Counted from the stretch's first letter, positions 51,058-60,214 are shown. The stretch is 64,000 nucleotides of DNA from an uncultured Lacinutrix sp. (GCF_947500605.1 NZ_CANMSJ010000012.1:37842-101841); one strand, 5' to 3'. A program made the numbers and translations. The notes: generated by a model not told the origin, from the sequence alone.

Positions 51058-51897
51058 ATGAAAAAATTTAGAATATTTTTAATAGCAATTCTTTCAGTAT
51101 CCTTCTTCATTCAGTCTTGTCAAAAGGAAGAATTAGAACAAGTTCAAGAAGCCAAAACAAATGACGTTCCCGAAATTTTACTTAATAAACTAGCAGACTT
51201 CTACATTAATACAGATGGTGTTAAGAAAATAGATTTTATGCTACCAGACGGTTCTACTATAGAAAGATACCAAGTAGAAGAAGACATAATATTGAGTGAG
51301 AAGCAAATTATGGATTTAAATCTCCTTGAAAACATTGCAGAACGAAACTACAGTACTAACAGTTTAGTTTCACAAGGAAGTAATATTTCTATTATTGGTT
51401 ACACAGGCGGTGGTGGATTTGGTTTATCTCAAAATGAACAAACTGGTTTACAGTGGGCAGTAAATAATTTTAATCGTTTAAGTGGTGTTTCAATTTCTTT
51501 CACGCTTACTTATGGAACAGATTACCAAAGTAAAGACATGGTAGTTTATCATAATCCAAATCAAAGTGGAGCAGGTGGATCTGCTGGATTCCCGTCAAAT
51601 GGATTACCAAATAAATTTGTACAGATTTATGGACTTGATAATTATGACACAAATGTAGTAGAACATGTAATTACTCATGAGATAGGGCATTCTGTTGGTT
51701 TTAGGCACACAGATTGGCAAACTAGACAAAGTTGTGGTCAAAATTCAAATGAAGGAACCGCAGGTGTAGGAGCAAATGCAATCCCTGGAACTTCTTCAGC
51801 ATACAATCCTAATTCAATAATGGTAGCGTGCTTTAGCTCAAACGAAGATGGCGAATTTGATAATGATGATGTTATTGGTTTGCAGTACATGTACTAA
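51058..51897 (+). CDS. M57-type HEIGH zinc metalloprotease, lipoprotein
   Basis: A 279-residue lipoprotein (FFIQSC, Cys21) with a pro-like region (about 25-105) and a metzincin-type catalytic domain. The zinc motif is HEIGHSVGFRH: His207, Glu208, His211 and His217. Met in NSIMVACF may be the Met-turn. It matches the M57 / 'dual-action HEIGH metallopeptidase' proteins of Bacteroidota, surface or secreted proteases. Two Cys (SCGQ, ACFS) may form a disulfide. Monocistronic with a palindrome-controlled promoter and a terminator. Confidence 0.88.
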   Translation: MKKFRIFLIAILSVSFFIQSCQKEELEQVQEAKTNDVPEILLNKLADFYINTDGVKKIDFMLPDGSTIERYQVEEDIILSEKQIMDLNLLENIAERNYSTNSLVSQGSNISIIGYTGGGGFGLSQNEQTGLQWAVNNFNRLSGVSISFTLTYGTDYQSKDMVVYHNPNQSGAGGSAGFPSNGLPNKFVQIYGLDNYDTNVVEHVITHEIGHSVGFRHTDWQTRQSCGQNSNEGTAGVGANAIPGTSSAYNPNSIMVACFSSNEDGEFDNDDVIGLQYMY

Positions 51898-51922
51898 TCT
51901 TACCAAAAGTTAAATTCTAATG

Positions 51923-51949
51923 AGAGCATCAATTTTGATGCTCTTTTTG
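51923..51949 (+). terminator. Terminator of the metalloprotease gene
   Basis: Arms AGAGCATCAA (51923-51932) and TTGATGCTCT (51935-51944) with a tight loop and T run. Confidence 0.85.
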
Positions 51950-51995
51950 TTTTAATTTATATTTAAATAATTTATTTTAGTATAAAATATTAAAA

Positions 51996-52271
51996 ATGAA
52001 TACCCAAGAAAAAGTATTAGAGCAATTTGATACTGCTACAAAAGAAAAACCAAACAACGAAATTGTTGTTTATAACGACGACTATAATACTTTCGATCAC
52101 GTTATAGATACACTTATTAAGGCTTGTAAACACACTCCGGAACAAGCAGAACAATGTACAATTTTAGTACATTACAAAGGACAATGCACAGTTAAAACAG
52201 GTGATTTAAAAGACTTAAAACCTATCTGTTCTAGCATTTTAGAAGCAGGAATTGATGCTGAGATTATATAA
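51996..52271 (+). CDS. clpS: ClpS adaptor of ClpAP/ClpCP protease
   Basis: A 91-residue N-degron adaptor that hands proteins with destabilising N-termini to the Clp protease. Features: a flexible N-terminus, VVYNDDYNTFDHVIDTLIKAC (N-degron pocket), HTPEQAEQCTILVHYKGQCTVKTG (with the conserved His-x-x-Gly near 67), and the final LEAGIDAEI. Length normal. Its last codons and stop lie within a 32-bp perfect palindrome that probably acts as the terminator. Confidence 0.93.
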   Translation: MNTQEKVLEQFDTATKEKPNNEIVVYNDDYNTFDHVIDTLIKACKHTPEQAEQCTILVHYKGQCTVKTGDLKDLKPICSSILEAGIDAEII

Positions 52272-52283
52272 TCTCAGCATCAA
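52252..52283 (+). terminator. Palindrome spanning the clpS stop codon
   Basis: A perfect 32-bp palindrome (half TTGATGCTGAGATTAT, 52252-52267) whose centre adjoins the TAA at 52269-52271. It is followed by only a weak T stretch, so it may act as terminator or as an mRNA 3'-end stabiliser. Transcribing ribosomes that reach the stop would cover it. Confidence 0.6.
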
Positions 52284-52408
52284 ATTTTGTTAAAAAAAAA
52301 CATCAAAAAGGTTTCTAAAAAAATAGTAATACTCTATCCTAAAAATAAAACTACAAGCTAATAAGGTTAGAGTTTTTAGATTTCTTTTTTGATAAAAAAA
52401 AAATAAAA

Positions 52409-52705
52409 ATGAGTAAATTTTCAGAAATAATAAATCAAGATGTACCAGTATTAGTAGACTTTTATGCAGAATGGTGTGGACCTTGTAAAACTATGAGTCC
52501 AATTTTAAAAGACGTTAAAGACAATTTAAAAGAACGCGTTTCTATTATAAAAATTGACGTTGAGAAAAATCAAGAGTTAGCCTCAAAATACCAAGTAAGA
52601 GGAGTACCAACACTATTATTATTCAAAAAAGGAAAACAAGAGTGGAGGCAATCTGGTGTATTTCAAAAAAATGATTTAATTAATATAATTACAGCAACAT
52701 ATTAA
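52409..52705 (+). CDS. trxA: Thioredoxin
   Basis: A 98-residue protein with the complete thioredoxin fold and active site WCGPC (Cys23, Cys26), the DFYAEWCGPCK strand-helix, cis-Pro in RGVPTLLLF, and the G-x-x-x-x-N end helix. Shorter than E. coli TrxA (109) by the first strand. Cytosolic, no signal. Other thioredoxins in the genome are likely, so the symbol is by family rather than by proven role. Confidence 0.9.
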   Translation: MSKFSEIINQDVPVLVDFYAEWCGPCKTMSPILKDVKDNLKERVSIIKIDVEKNQELASKYQVRGVPTLLLFKKGKQEWRQSGVFQKNDLINIITATY

Positions 52706-52732
52706 TAACTCTAAAAAAAGAGAATAAATAAA

Positions 52733-52760
52733 AAAAACGCAATGTATGCGCTTTTTTTTT
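52733..52760 (+). terminator. Terminator after trxA
   Basis: An imperfect hairpin (A run-ACGCA...TGCGC-T run) with nine Ts, 30 nt past the thioredoxin stop; it may serve pncA from the other side as well. Confidence 0.55.
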
Positions 52761-52801
52761 ATGCCCGAACTTCTTCTCTATCGTCTTGTACTTTATTAAA
52801 A

Positions 52802-53407
52802 CTATACAGATTCTGAAGTTATAATATGTACACCCATAGCAATCATCTTGGCCTTAACAACTTCAAATGCTTCTGTATCTAAAGGTTTAGCTGCATCTTC
52901 AATAAAATAGCATTCAAAACCTTCTTTAATAGCATCACGAACAGAAAAGTAAACACAAATATCTGAAGCTAGTCCGCAAAAATACAATTGCGATACTTTC
53001 TTCTCTTTTAGATAACCTGATAAACCTGTAGCTTTTAAATAGTTATTGTCATAAAAGGCGCTATAACTATCAATATTTATATCTGTTCCTTTTCTAAAAA
53101 TAGCCTCATACTTTGTAGTATCTAATTCTGGATGTAATTCAGCTCCTTTACTGCCTTGTACACAATGTTCCGGCCATAACGTTTGCCTTTGCCCTCGCCA
53201 TTCTATGCTATCAAAATCAGATTTATTATCATGGTTTATAGCAAAACTAGAATGCGTTTTAGGATGCCAATCTTGCGTAGCTACAATCAAATCGAATTTA
53301 TCTTGTATGTTATTTATTACAGACACAATGTTGTCACCTTCAGGCACTGCAAGAGATCCGCTAGGCATAAAATCGTTTTGTACATCAATGACTAAAAGTG
53401 TTTTCAT
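52802..53407 (-). CDS. pncA: Nicotinamidase
   Basis: A 201-residue isochorismatase-fold enzyme converting nicotinamide to nicotinate. The triad is present: Asp8 (LLVIDVQNDF), Lys106 (FRKGTD) and Cys151 (LASDICVYFSV). The metal site is QDWHPKTHSSF with Asp47, His49 and a further His. WPEHCVQGS is also typical. The next gene upstream on the same strand is pncB, which uses the product, so the two form a NAD-salvage unit. Confidence 0.94.
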   Translation of the reverse strand: MKTLLVIDVQNDFMPSGSLAVPEGDNIVSVINNIQDKFDLIVATQDWHPKTHSSFAINHDNKSDFDSIEWRGQRQTLWPEHCVQGSKGAELHPELDTTKYEAIFRKGTDINIDSYSAFYDNNYLKATGLSGYLKEKKVSQLYFCGLASDICVYFSVRDAIKEGFECYFIEDAAKPLDTEAFEVVKAKMIAMGVHIITSESV

Positions 53408-53466
53408 AGTTTGACTATTTTTTAATGAATTAGACTACGGTCTATCCAACCATCTGCAGTATTACT

Positions 53467-54864
53467 TTAGCTTTTATGTTTGTTAATTAGATCGTTTCGT
53501 TCCTTTTTAAGTTGACTACTCAATCCAACTTTATAGGTGTGTGGATTTTGAAAACGTTTATATTCATTCGGAAGTTGTGCTAAACGCGATTGCGAATATT
53601 CTGCAATTTCGGTAACAGTTCTAATCGGAACGACACGTTTACCATCTTCCATGACTAACTCCAATAACGGTTCCTTTTTTAGTGCACTAATATCTATTTG
53701 CTTGGTAATATCAAAAGGGTGTTCCATTTTATCAATCTCACCTTCGGCATAAATAGCCACAGCATCTGCACCATAAAATTGTCCGTCGGCATCAGTCATT
53801 CTGTACACTTGCTTTTTAAAAGGCAACGATACTTTTATAATGTTTTCAGAGAGTTTAATTCTTGGGTCACCATTGTATTCAGATAATTTATAAACACCAT
53901 CTAACGCTGCATCTGGTCTTCCAGTAACCAGATTAGTTCCTACACCAAAAACATCAATAGGCGCATGTTGTTCTTTTAAACTTTTTATAACAAATTCATC
54001 TAACTGATTAGAGACTACAATTTTTACATAATTTAAATCAGCAGCATCCAAAATGGCTCTTGCTTTTTTAGATAGATACGCTAAATCACCACTGTCCAAT
54101 CGGATTCCGAATAATTTTTCACCTTTGTCTTCCATTTCTTTTGCAACAATAATCGCATTTGGAAGTCCTAATTTTAGGGTATTATAAGTATCAATTAAAA
54201 GCACACAGTTTTTAGGTCGTACTTGCGCAAAATCACGAAAAGCGTCCAATTCATTATCATAACTCTGTATAAACGAATGTGCCATTGTTCCTGTTGATGC
54301 GATGTTGTAATCTTCCGCAGCTTTCACATTACTAGTACTGTCAAAACCACCAATAGCAGCAGCTCTTGATGCATAATAACCACCTGTAGCATGGGCACGA
54401 CGTAATCCCATATCTAATAGTATGGCATCTTTTGCACTATAGCGTATTCTGCTAGCTTTGGTTGCTATTAAGGTTTGAAAATTAAGAATATTTAGTAAAA
54501 GGGTTTCTATAATTTGTGCTTCTATAATATTGGCTTCAACCTGTAAAATTGGACGGTAAGGAAAAACAATATCACCTTCTTTACTAGAACGAATACTACC
54601 TTTAAAGCTAAAGTTTTTTAAATACTCTAAAAACTCGTTCTCAAATCCTTTTTGCTTTAAATAAGAAATATCAGACTCTGAGAATTTAAGCGACTCTAGT
54701 ATATCTAAAACATCTTCTAACCCTGCAAATATGGCATACCCATTATCAAAAGGATTACGACGGTAATAATAGTCGAATACAGCTTTGCCATTTGGTTTAG
54801 TAACAAAATAGACTTGCGCCATTGTAATTTGATATAGATCCGTATATGCTGCAGTAATGTCCAT
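53467..54864 (-). CDS. pncB: Nicotinate phosphoribosyltransferase
   Basis: A 465-residue type II PRTase-fold enzyme that makes nicotinate mononucleotide from nicotinate and PRPP. It has TAAYTDLYQITMAQ-like N-terminal sequence (DITAAYTDLYQITMAQVYF), the GLRRAHATGGYYASRAAAIGG substrate loop, DTYNTLKLG, GIRLDSGDLAYLSK, and VFGVGTNLVTG. Longer than E. coli PncB (400), in keeping with the other subgroup. It is 59 nt upstream of pncA on the same strand; together they recycle nicotinamide to NAD. Confidence 0.95.
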   Translation of the reverse strand: MDITAAYTDLYQITMAQVYFVTKPNGKAVFDYYYRRNPFDNGYAIFAGLEDVLDILESLKFSESDISYLKQKGFENEFLEYLKNFSFKGSIRSSKEGDIVFPYRPILQVEANIIEAQIIETLLLNILNFQTLIATKASRIRYSAKDAILLDMGLRRAHATGGYYASRAAAIGGFDSTSNVKAAEDYNIASTGTMAHSFIQSYDNELDAFRDFAQVRPKNCVLLIDTYNTLKLGLPNAIIVAKEMEDKGEKLFGIRLDSGDLAYLSKKARAILDAADLNYVKIVVSNQLDEFVIKSLKEQHAPIDVFGVGTNLVTGRPDAALDGVYKLSEYNGDPRIKLSENIIKVSLPFKKQVYRMTDADGQFYGADAVAIYAEGEIDKMEHPFDITKQIDISALKKEPLLELVMEDGKRVVPIRTVTEIAEYSQSRLAQLPNEYKRFQNPHTYKVGLSSQLKKERNDLINKHKS

Positions 54865-54962
54865 AAATTTATAAGTTTAGTTTACAAGATATTCAAAATT
54901 TGAAAGATTTCTTGTTTCAAGCTCAATAGAAGCTAATAATGAATTGAAATTTAATATCGATT

Positions 54963-55961
54963 TTAATTCCCTTTTAATCGTTGCCATAATTCTGATAATA
55001 GTTTTTTACCATCATTATTATCTTTAGGCTCTTCAGTAAATATAACTTTACCAGAAGCATCCACATCTAGTCTGTATTTAAAAACAAAACTATCAGATTT
55101 TGGTTTTAAACTTAAAAGTCCGAAACGTAAATCATTAAAATAAAGCGTATCATTCTTTTTATTTATTGTGTACCAACCTTCAGTAATAGCAATCATTCGT
55201 TTTACACTTTCATCTTCAGTTAGATTACTTAATAAGTCGTGGTTTTTCGGGTAGCTTTCAAAAGTGATAGGTTGACTATCAAAAAAAGAATAATTACCGA
55301 GTAAATAAGCATCTTCTGTTTGCACATTAGCACTCCAAAGTATGGTATTTAATGCAGAAGGCCTAGTGTCAAGGTCTAAATAAGCTATGTTTTGAGTTGC
55401 TAAAGCAGATTCGAATTTTGTGTAAGCAGCCCACTTTAATAATAAGGTTAGTGCCAAATAAGAGGTACTTACTATTAATCCCATTTTGTTATAAAAACGT
55501 CGTTTTGTTGTGGTTCGTTTCTGGCGCATTGCCAAAATTAAAAACACGAGAAAAGGCACGGTGTAAAATGGATCGACTACAAATATGTTTTTGAAGGCTA
55601 ATCGTAAATCAAAAGGCCAAAATAGTTGTGTTCCCCAAGTAGTATGCGCGTCTAAAATAGGATGTGTTACAAATGCTAAAAAGAATAACCAAGTCCAGTT
55701 TTTAAAGTTTTTATAATTTTCGTACCGCGTAACAATCCATGAAAATATGGGAGCAAAAAGTACAGAAAACACAATAGAATGTGTAAATCCACGATGCATA
55801 TAAAGCGCAGTAACATTGTCTGTGAAAAATGATGCAAAAACGTCTAAATCAGGAATTGTTCCTGCAATAGCTCCATAAAGCATTGCTTTATTCCCAACCT
55901 TTCGACCTAAAACAGCTTCTCCTACAGCTGCTCCTAATACTATTTGTGTTAATGAATCCAT
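54963..55961 (-). CDS. YdjM/YbcI-type membrane-bound metal-dependent hydrolase
   Basis: A 332-residue membrane protein of the DUF457/YdjM family, described as membrane-bound metal-dependent hydrolase. The N-terminus MDSLTQIVLGAAVGEAVLGRK and the metal motifs AGTIPDLDVF, HRGFTHSIVF and FVTHPILDAHTTWGTQLFWPF are all present. About four helices in the first 180 residues precede a C-terminal extracytoplasmic beta domain (from about 190) that ends in a charged tail. Substrate unknown. Single gene upstream of pncB on the same strand. Confidence 0.87.
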   Translation of the reverse strand: MDSLTQIVLGAAVGEAVLGRKVGNKAMLYGAIAGTIPDLDVFASFFTDNVTALYMHRGFTHSIVFSVLFAPIFSWIVTRYENYKNFKNWTWLFFLAFVTHPILDAHTTWGTQLFWPFDLRLAFKNIFVVDPFYTVPFLVFLILAMRQKRTTTKRRFYNKMGLIVSTSYLALTLLLKWAAYTKFESALATQNIAYLDLDTRPSALNTILWSANVQTEDAYLLGNYSFFDSQPITFESYPKNHDLLSNLTEDESVKRMIAITEGWYTINKKNDTLYFNDLRFGLLSLKPKSDSFVFKYRLDVDASGKVIFTEEPKDNNDGKKLLSELWQRLKGN

Positions 55962-56174
55962 ATAGCATGCAAAAATAAGTGATACTAGTATATTTATAAC
56001 AACACTTTGGTTTTATGTCGCTTTTGATTGCTAACACAAATTGAATCTAATTTACATATTTAGCAAAAGTAAATTTAGGCCTTATACAATCTTCGTTTAT
56101 AAACTATTATTTGTTCGATACTGTATTAATAGCACTAGAAATCATCTAAAAAGAATTATTTAAATATTAAGCAT

Positions 56175-56207
56175 AAAAAAACCACTTCGATTGAAGTGGT
56201 TTTTTTT
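56175..56207. terminator. Terminator after tRNA-Arg
   Basis: Arms AAACCACTTC (56179-56188) and GAAGTGGTTT (56193-56202), loop GATT, with A and T runs on both sides. It follows the leftward tRNA-Arg by 3 nt. Confidence 0.85.
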
Positions 56208-56209
56208 CG

Positions 56210-56283
56210 TGACCTCGACTGGATTCAAACCAGTAACCTCTTGAGCCGTAATCAAGTGCGCTATTCAGTTGCGCCACGAGGCC
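56210..56283 (-). tRNA. tRNA-Arg (anticodon ACG)
   Basis: A 74-nt cloverleaf on the minus strand: acceptor GGCCTCG with CGAGGTC (one G-U pair), D arm GCGC, anticodon stem CTTGA/TCAAG around loop TTACGGC (anticodon ACG), T arm CTGG-TTTGAATC-CAG and discriminator A. The ACG anticodon would be deaminated to ICG by TadA. No CCA encoded. Confidence 0.93.
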
Positions 56284-56296
56284 TTTTTTGTGGGTG

Positions 56297-56326
56297 CAAA
56301 TATATATCTTTTTATAGAACAGACAA
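56297..56326 (-). promoter_or_regulatory. tRNA-Arg promoter, TTG-N19-TATATTTG
   Basis: On the minus strand TTG (56324-56326) and TATATTTG (56297-56304) are 19 nt apart, the same spacing as both tRNA-Glu promoters. It ends 13 nt before the mature 5' end. Confidence 0.8.
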
Positions 56327-56374
56327 AGGAAAAAGAGAAAATTATAATTTTATTTCAAAAAAACACTCAAATAG

Positions 56375-56527
56375 TTATCCTAATGCATTTTTGGTGATGT
56401 ATAGTTTCCAACCAAAAATAGCCATCTGTAATTTAGTGGCTTTAGATAAGTCTAGTCTCTTTTTGGTATAACTTGGTAAAACAACCTTATTAATTCTAGC
56501 TAGTATTTTAAATACTTGTTTCTTCAT
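56375..56527 (-). CDS. Conserved small flavobacterial protein, 50 aa
   Basis: A 50-residue basic protein from ATG 56527 (MKKQVFKILARINKVVLPSY). The middle KKRLDLSKATKLQMAIFGWK and the end YITKNALG resemble, from memory, a small family common in Flavobacteriaceae whose role is unknown. An ATG 13 codons upstream exists but adds an unconserved stretch. It has no membrane helix, just an amphipathic N-terminus. It is upstream of tRNA-Arg on the same strand. Confidence 0.6.
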   Translation of the reverse strand: MKKQVFKILARINKVVLPSYTKKRLDLSKATKLQMAIFGWKLYITKNALG

Positions 56528-56566
56528 AATACAATAAAAATAATCTATTATTATTTGAGACCTCAA

Positions 56567-57043
56567 AATTATACTATTAATTAATGCTTGCCTAATACTT
56601 TGTAAAATAGTAAAACTTATTCTAGACTAAGTTTTACATTTTATGGTTACAGGAATATTGATAATATAATATCAATAATAATTTCAGCAAGTGTTAGCAT
56701 AATAGTTTGGTTTAAGGGTTAATAAAAACAGTCATTTTCATGATTGTTTGTTGAATATATATTTTTTCAATACTATCTACCAAACAATACTATCTAAATT
56801 AATGTTATTCGCTTTACTTGTATAACTAAACAGATTAAAAACATTTCATTTTAAAACATGTTCCCTTAAAACAAACTTCAATTTAAAATACAAAAACCAA
56901 ATTAACATTTCAATTTAAAACAACTGTAGAGTCTTTTTTATGTAAAAGAAGAAAAGCAAGAGGCTTTTTGTTATAAAAAACATTAAAAACTACGTTTCCA
57001 TTATTATTAATTCTTAATAGTTAATTAATTGTACTATCAAATT
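56567..57043. other. AT-rich gap without a gene
   Basis: About 480 nt with very high A+T, many TTTAAAA and ATTAAT tracts and stops in all frames. I see no gene, tRNA or clear terminator; two short repeated phrases TTTCAATTTAAAA/CTTCAATTTAAAA (about 56876-56925) recur. It is probably regulatory leader for the nuclease gene and possibly a horizontally neutral spacer. Confidence 0.5.
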
Positions 57044-57069
57044 TTGATTAGCTTATAGTCGTATATTTG
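57044..57069 (+). promoter_or_regulatory. Promoter of the endonuclease gene
   Basis: TTG (57044-57046) and a full -7 TATATTTG (57062-57069) with a 15-nt spacer, shorter than usual. It rules out a TTG start at 57067, which lies inside the -7 box. Confidence 0.6.
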
Positions 57070-57084
57070 CAAAAAAAATATAAT

Positions 57085-59070
57085 ATGAAAATTAAATCAA
57101 CATTAGTTTTAATGTCCTTTTTATTTATTTCAGTTTGTTTTTCGCAGACAGTTGTAATAAACGAATTAGATTGTGATACAACTTTTGATGGAAACAACAT
57201 TGACAACCATGAGTTTGTAGAATTGAAATCTGAAACTCCAAATTTTAATTTAGATGGTTACGTATTAGTCTTTTTTAATGGTTCAACTTCGGGTAATGAC
57301 TCTAGTTATTTAACATTAGATTTAGACGGATATACTACAGATATTAATGGACTATTATTAATAGGTAGCAACAACCTAACACCTTTTCCACAGTTAATAA
57401 TATCTCCTAATTCTATTCAAAACGGAGCAGATGCAGTTGCTTTATATTTAGGTGACTATACAGATTTTCCTGAAGGAACTTTAGCTACACAAACAAACTT
57501 AGTTGATGCTTTAGCATATGACACTAGTGACTCAGACGATACTGGATTAATGGCTTTATTAGGTTTAACTACACAATATAATGAAGGGTCAGGTAATAAC
57601 TCGAACTCAATTCAACGTTTTGATGATGGTTTAGGCAATGCTGATAGTATAACCTATACATCTACAACTCCAACACCTAGAGCATTAAATGATGGCTCAG
57701 GAGTGGTTTTAAATGGCGTTTTAACTACGGTTAACGATATTCATTTTAGTGAAGGAGATTCTTTTGATGTTACATTTACAACAGAACAAAATGTAGATTC
57801 AGATTTAGTTTTAGATTTCTCATTAAATAATGGAGGATTTGATACTTCAGATTTTACAGGTAGTACTCAAGTTACAATTCCTACAGGACAAAATACAATA
57901 ACAACATCGATAACCATTATTGATGATACTAACGATGAAGGTGACGAAATCTTTAAATTAGTATTATCGCCTTTACCAACTAGTTATTTACCTCTAAATA
58001 ATAATTTAGAGCGTAGAGTAATAGATAACGATTTTGTTGTAGCGCCATTTGGCACACCATTATCACCAACTTTTGGAATAGTAACAGGTACTCAACCTGC
58101 AGACTATTACGATAGCATAAACAATTTATCTGGAGCAGCATTAGAGCAAGCCTTACAAGATATTATTGCGGATCCAACAATTGTTAGAGCGCAAACCTAT
58201 TCAGATATTATCGATATTTTACAAGAAGCAGATCAAAACCCAGCAAATAGTAATCAAGTTTGGTTAGTATACACAGAGCAAGGTCGTGCCAAATTAGATT
58301 ACCAAACAACCTCTAATAATATAGGGACATGGAACAGAGAACACACATTCCCAAGATCTTTAGCTGGATATAATAGTATTGATTTAGATGATGAAAGAGA
58401 TGGAAAAGATATTTTCTGGACAACAAAAGCCGATTCATTAAGACATGGTAATAGTGATGGCCACGCATTAAGAGCTGCAGACGGACCAGAAAACAGCTCA
58501 AGAAACAATAGCCATTACGGACAATACAATGGACCAACAGGAACAGCAGGAAGCTTTAAAGGAGATGTAGCAAGAAGTGTTTTATACATGCAAATAAGAT
58601 ATAATGGTTTAAGCATTGAAAACGGATTCCCGACTACAACAGGACAAATGGGAGATTTAGCTACTTTATTAGACTGGCACAGAAACGATCCTCCAGATGA
58701 TTTTGAAATGAATAGAAACAACGTTGTATACGAATGGCAAATAAATAGAAATCCATTTATAGATCAACCAGACTTAGTAGAATACATTTGGGGAGATAAC
58801 GTTGGTGATACTTGGACTAATACCTTAAGTGTTACAGATTTTGAAAAAGAAACTATAAAACTTTACCCAAACCCAGTAAATAATCAACTCTTTATTTCCG
58901 GAAAAAATAACGAGTATAAAGTTGTAATTTATTCTTCCGAAGGTAGAAAACTTGATTCTAAAACACTTAAAAACAATTCACCTTTTAATTTAGATTTGTC
59001 AACCGGTGTTTATTTTGCAAAAATCACTTCTCAAGATAAAACAGAAACAAAAAAGTTTGTAGTTAAATAG
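57085..59070 (+). CDS. Secreted endonuclease I with lamin-tail, Calx-beta-like and T9SS sorting domains
   Basis: A 661-residue exported protein from ATG 57085 (signal to about residue 21). Domains: lamin-tail-like (about 22-150; VVINELDCDTTFDGNNID...HEFVELKS), Calx-beta-like (about 220-320; SEGDSFDVTFTTEQNVDSD, DDTNDEGDEIFKLVL), endonuclease I (about 335-580; NREHTFPRSLAG with the catalytic His, and LLDWHRNDPPDDFEMNRNNVVYEWQ), and a type A T9SS C-terminal domain (LYPNPVNNQLFISG ... KKFVVK). It would be passed through the outer membrane by T9SS and degrade extracellular DNA or RNA for phosphate or biofilm turnover. Confidence 0.9.
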   Translation: MKIKSTLVLMSFLFISVCFSQTVVINELDCDTTFDGNNIDNHEFVELKSETPNFNLDGYVLVFFNGSTSGNDSSYLTLDLDGYTTDINGLLLIGSNNLTPFPQLIISPNSIQNGADAVALYLGDYTDFPEGTLATQTNLVDALAYDTSDSDDTGLMALLGLTTQYNEGSGNNSNSIQRFDDGLGNADSITYTSTTPTPRALNDGSGVVLNGVLTTVNDIHFSEGDSFDVTFTTEQNVDSDLVLDFSLNNGGFDTSDFTGSTQVTIPTGQNTITTSITIIDDTNDEGDEIFKLVLSPLPTSYLPLNNNLERRVIDNDFVVAPFGTPLSPTFGIVTGTQPADYYDSINNLSGAALEQALQDIIADPTIVRAQTYSDIIDILQEADQNPANSNQVWLVYTEQGRAKLDYQTTSNNIGTWNREHTFPRSLAGYNSIDLDDERDGKDIFWTTKADSLRHGNSDGHALRAADGPENSSRNNSHYGQYNGPTGTAGSFKGDVARSVLYMQIRYNGLSIENGFPTTTGQMGDLATLLDWHRNDPPDDFEMNRNNVVYEWQINRNPFIDQPDLVEYIWGDNVGDTWTNTLSVTDFEKETIKLYPNPVNNQLFISGKNNEYKVVIYSSEGRKLDSKTLKNNSPFNLDLSTGVYFAKITSQDKTETKKFVVK

Positions 59071-59093
59071 TATCTTAACAAAAAAATTATTTC

Positions 59094-60032
59094 ATGAGTA
59101 TACTTTGGGTTATTTTAGGACTTATACTTTTAGTAGTAGGCGGAGATTTTTTAGTAAAAGCATCAATAGCTTTATCTTTTAAACTAAATATTTCTAAAAT
59201 GGTAATTGGTATGACGGTTGTATCCTTTGCAACTTCAGCACCAGAATTATTAGTAAGTTTACAAGCTGCACTAAATGCATCACCTGCAATTGCTATTAAC
59301 AACGTTGTAGGCTCTAATATTGCCAATATAGGACTCGTTCTAGGCATTACCGCTCTATTAGGACCAATAGCTGTAGATAAATCTTTCTACAAGCTTAATT
59401 GGCCTGTAATGTTATTCTTTTCATTCCTACTCTATTATTTTCTAGCAAACGATAATGTCCTAACACGTATAGAAGGAATAATCCTATTTATCTGCTTAGT
59501 AGTATTTATTATTGTATTAATAAAAAACTCTAAATCAGATGCCGAACAAGAAGATGTTAGCGATACACTTGCAACAGTAGCAAATTACAAAATTCTAATT
59601 TGGCTACTTATTGGTGCAACAGCATTATACTTTGGATCTGTATGGTTAGTCGATGGCGCAAAAAGCTTAGCAACATCACTCGGTGTTAGCGATGCTGTTA
59701 TAGCAGTAACCGTAATTGCCATTGGAACAAGTGTACCAGAATTAGCAGCATCAATTATTGCTGCAGCAAAACAAGAAAAAGCATTATCATTAGGAAACTT
59801 AATCGGTTCAAACATCTTTAATATTGGTTCTGTACTAGGCCTAACCTCTATAATTAAAGACATACCAATAACGGATGCAAAAATATTAGATAACGACATC
59901 TTCTGGATGATTGGGTTCTCTGCTATTCTTATTGTATTAATACTAATACCTAAATTCATGCAAATAAGCAGATACAAAGGCTTACTACTTGTTTTAGGTT
60001 ATTGCTTATTCTTATATTTTTCTTTTAAATAA
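59094..60032 (+). CDS. Calcium/sodium antiporter (CaCA family, YrbG-like)
   Basis: A 312-residue membrane protein with ten or eleven helices and two inverted alpha repeats: TVVSFATSAPELLVSLQAA (about 43-62) with NVVGSNIANIGLVLG, and VIAIGTSVPELAASIIAA (about 203-220) with NLIGSNIFNIGSVLG. These GT/TSxPE and GSNxxN motifs line the ion pathway. The family exchanges Na+ (or K+) for Ca2+ across the inner membrane. It begins 24 nt after the nuclease gene; a shared transcript is possible. Confidence 0.93.
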   Translation: MSILWVILGLILLVVGGDFLVKASIALSFKLNISKMVIGMTVVSFATSAPELLVSLQAALNASPAIAINNVVGSNIANIGLVLGITALLGPIAVDKSFYKLNWPVMLFFSFLLYYFLANDNVLTRIEGIILFICLVVFIIVLIKNSKSDAEQEDVSDTLATVANYKILIWLLIGATALYFGSVWLVDGAKSLATSLGVSDAVIAVTVIAIGTSVPELAASIIAAAKQEKALSLGNLIGSNIFNIGSVLGLTSIIKDIPITDAKILDNDIFWMIGFSAILIVLILIPKFMQISRYKGLLLVLGYCLFLYFSFK

Positions 60033-60044
60033 TCTTATTATAAT

Positions 60045-60214
60045 GGCGTTACCAAGACATGCTTAAAAAAGCATTGTCTTGGTCAGGCTGTACACTATAT
60101 CTTTTTTATAGCACATTACCTTATTGCTATATTTCTAAACAGGAAAACGCCTCTTTATTTATTTAGTTCTTACTTAAAACTAAAAAAGGATGCTGTTTCC
60201 ATCCTTAACGCGGG
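60045..60214 (+). repeat. Bipartite intergenic repeat, copy 3
   Basis: Starts GGCGTTACC, followed by an inserted hairpin (CCAAGACA/TGTCTTGG with TGCTT/AAGCA, 60052-60082), then GGCTGTACACTATATCTTTT and at the far end AAAAAAGGATGC...CCTTAACGCGGG. It matches the end blocks of 49799-49955 with more divergence. The rest of the gap (60215-60421) shows only AT-rich sequence and the terminator. Confidence 0.7.

Noticed and set aside
56196..56471. A 91-codon plus-strand frame antisense to tRNA-Arg
   Set aside because: It overlaps tRNA-Arg and its promoter and a small minus-strand gene with better coding character.
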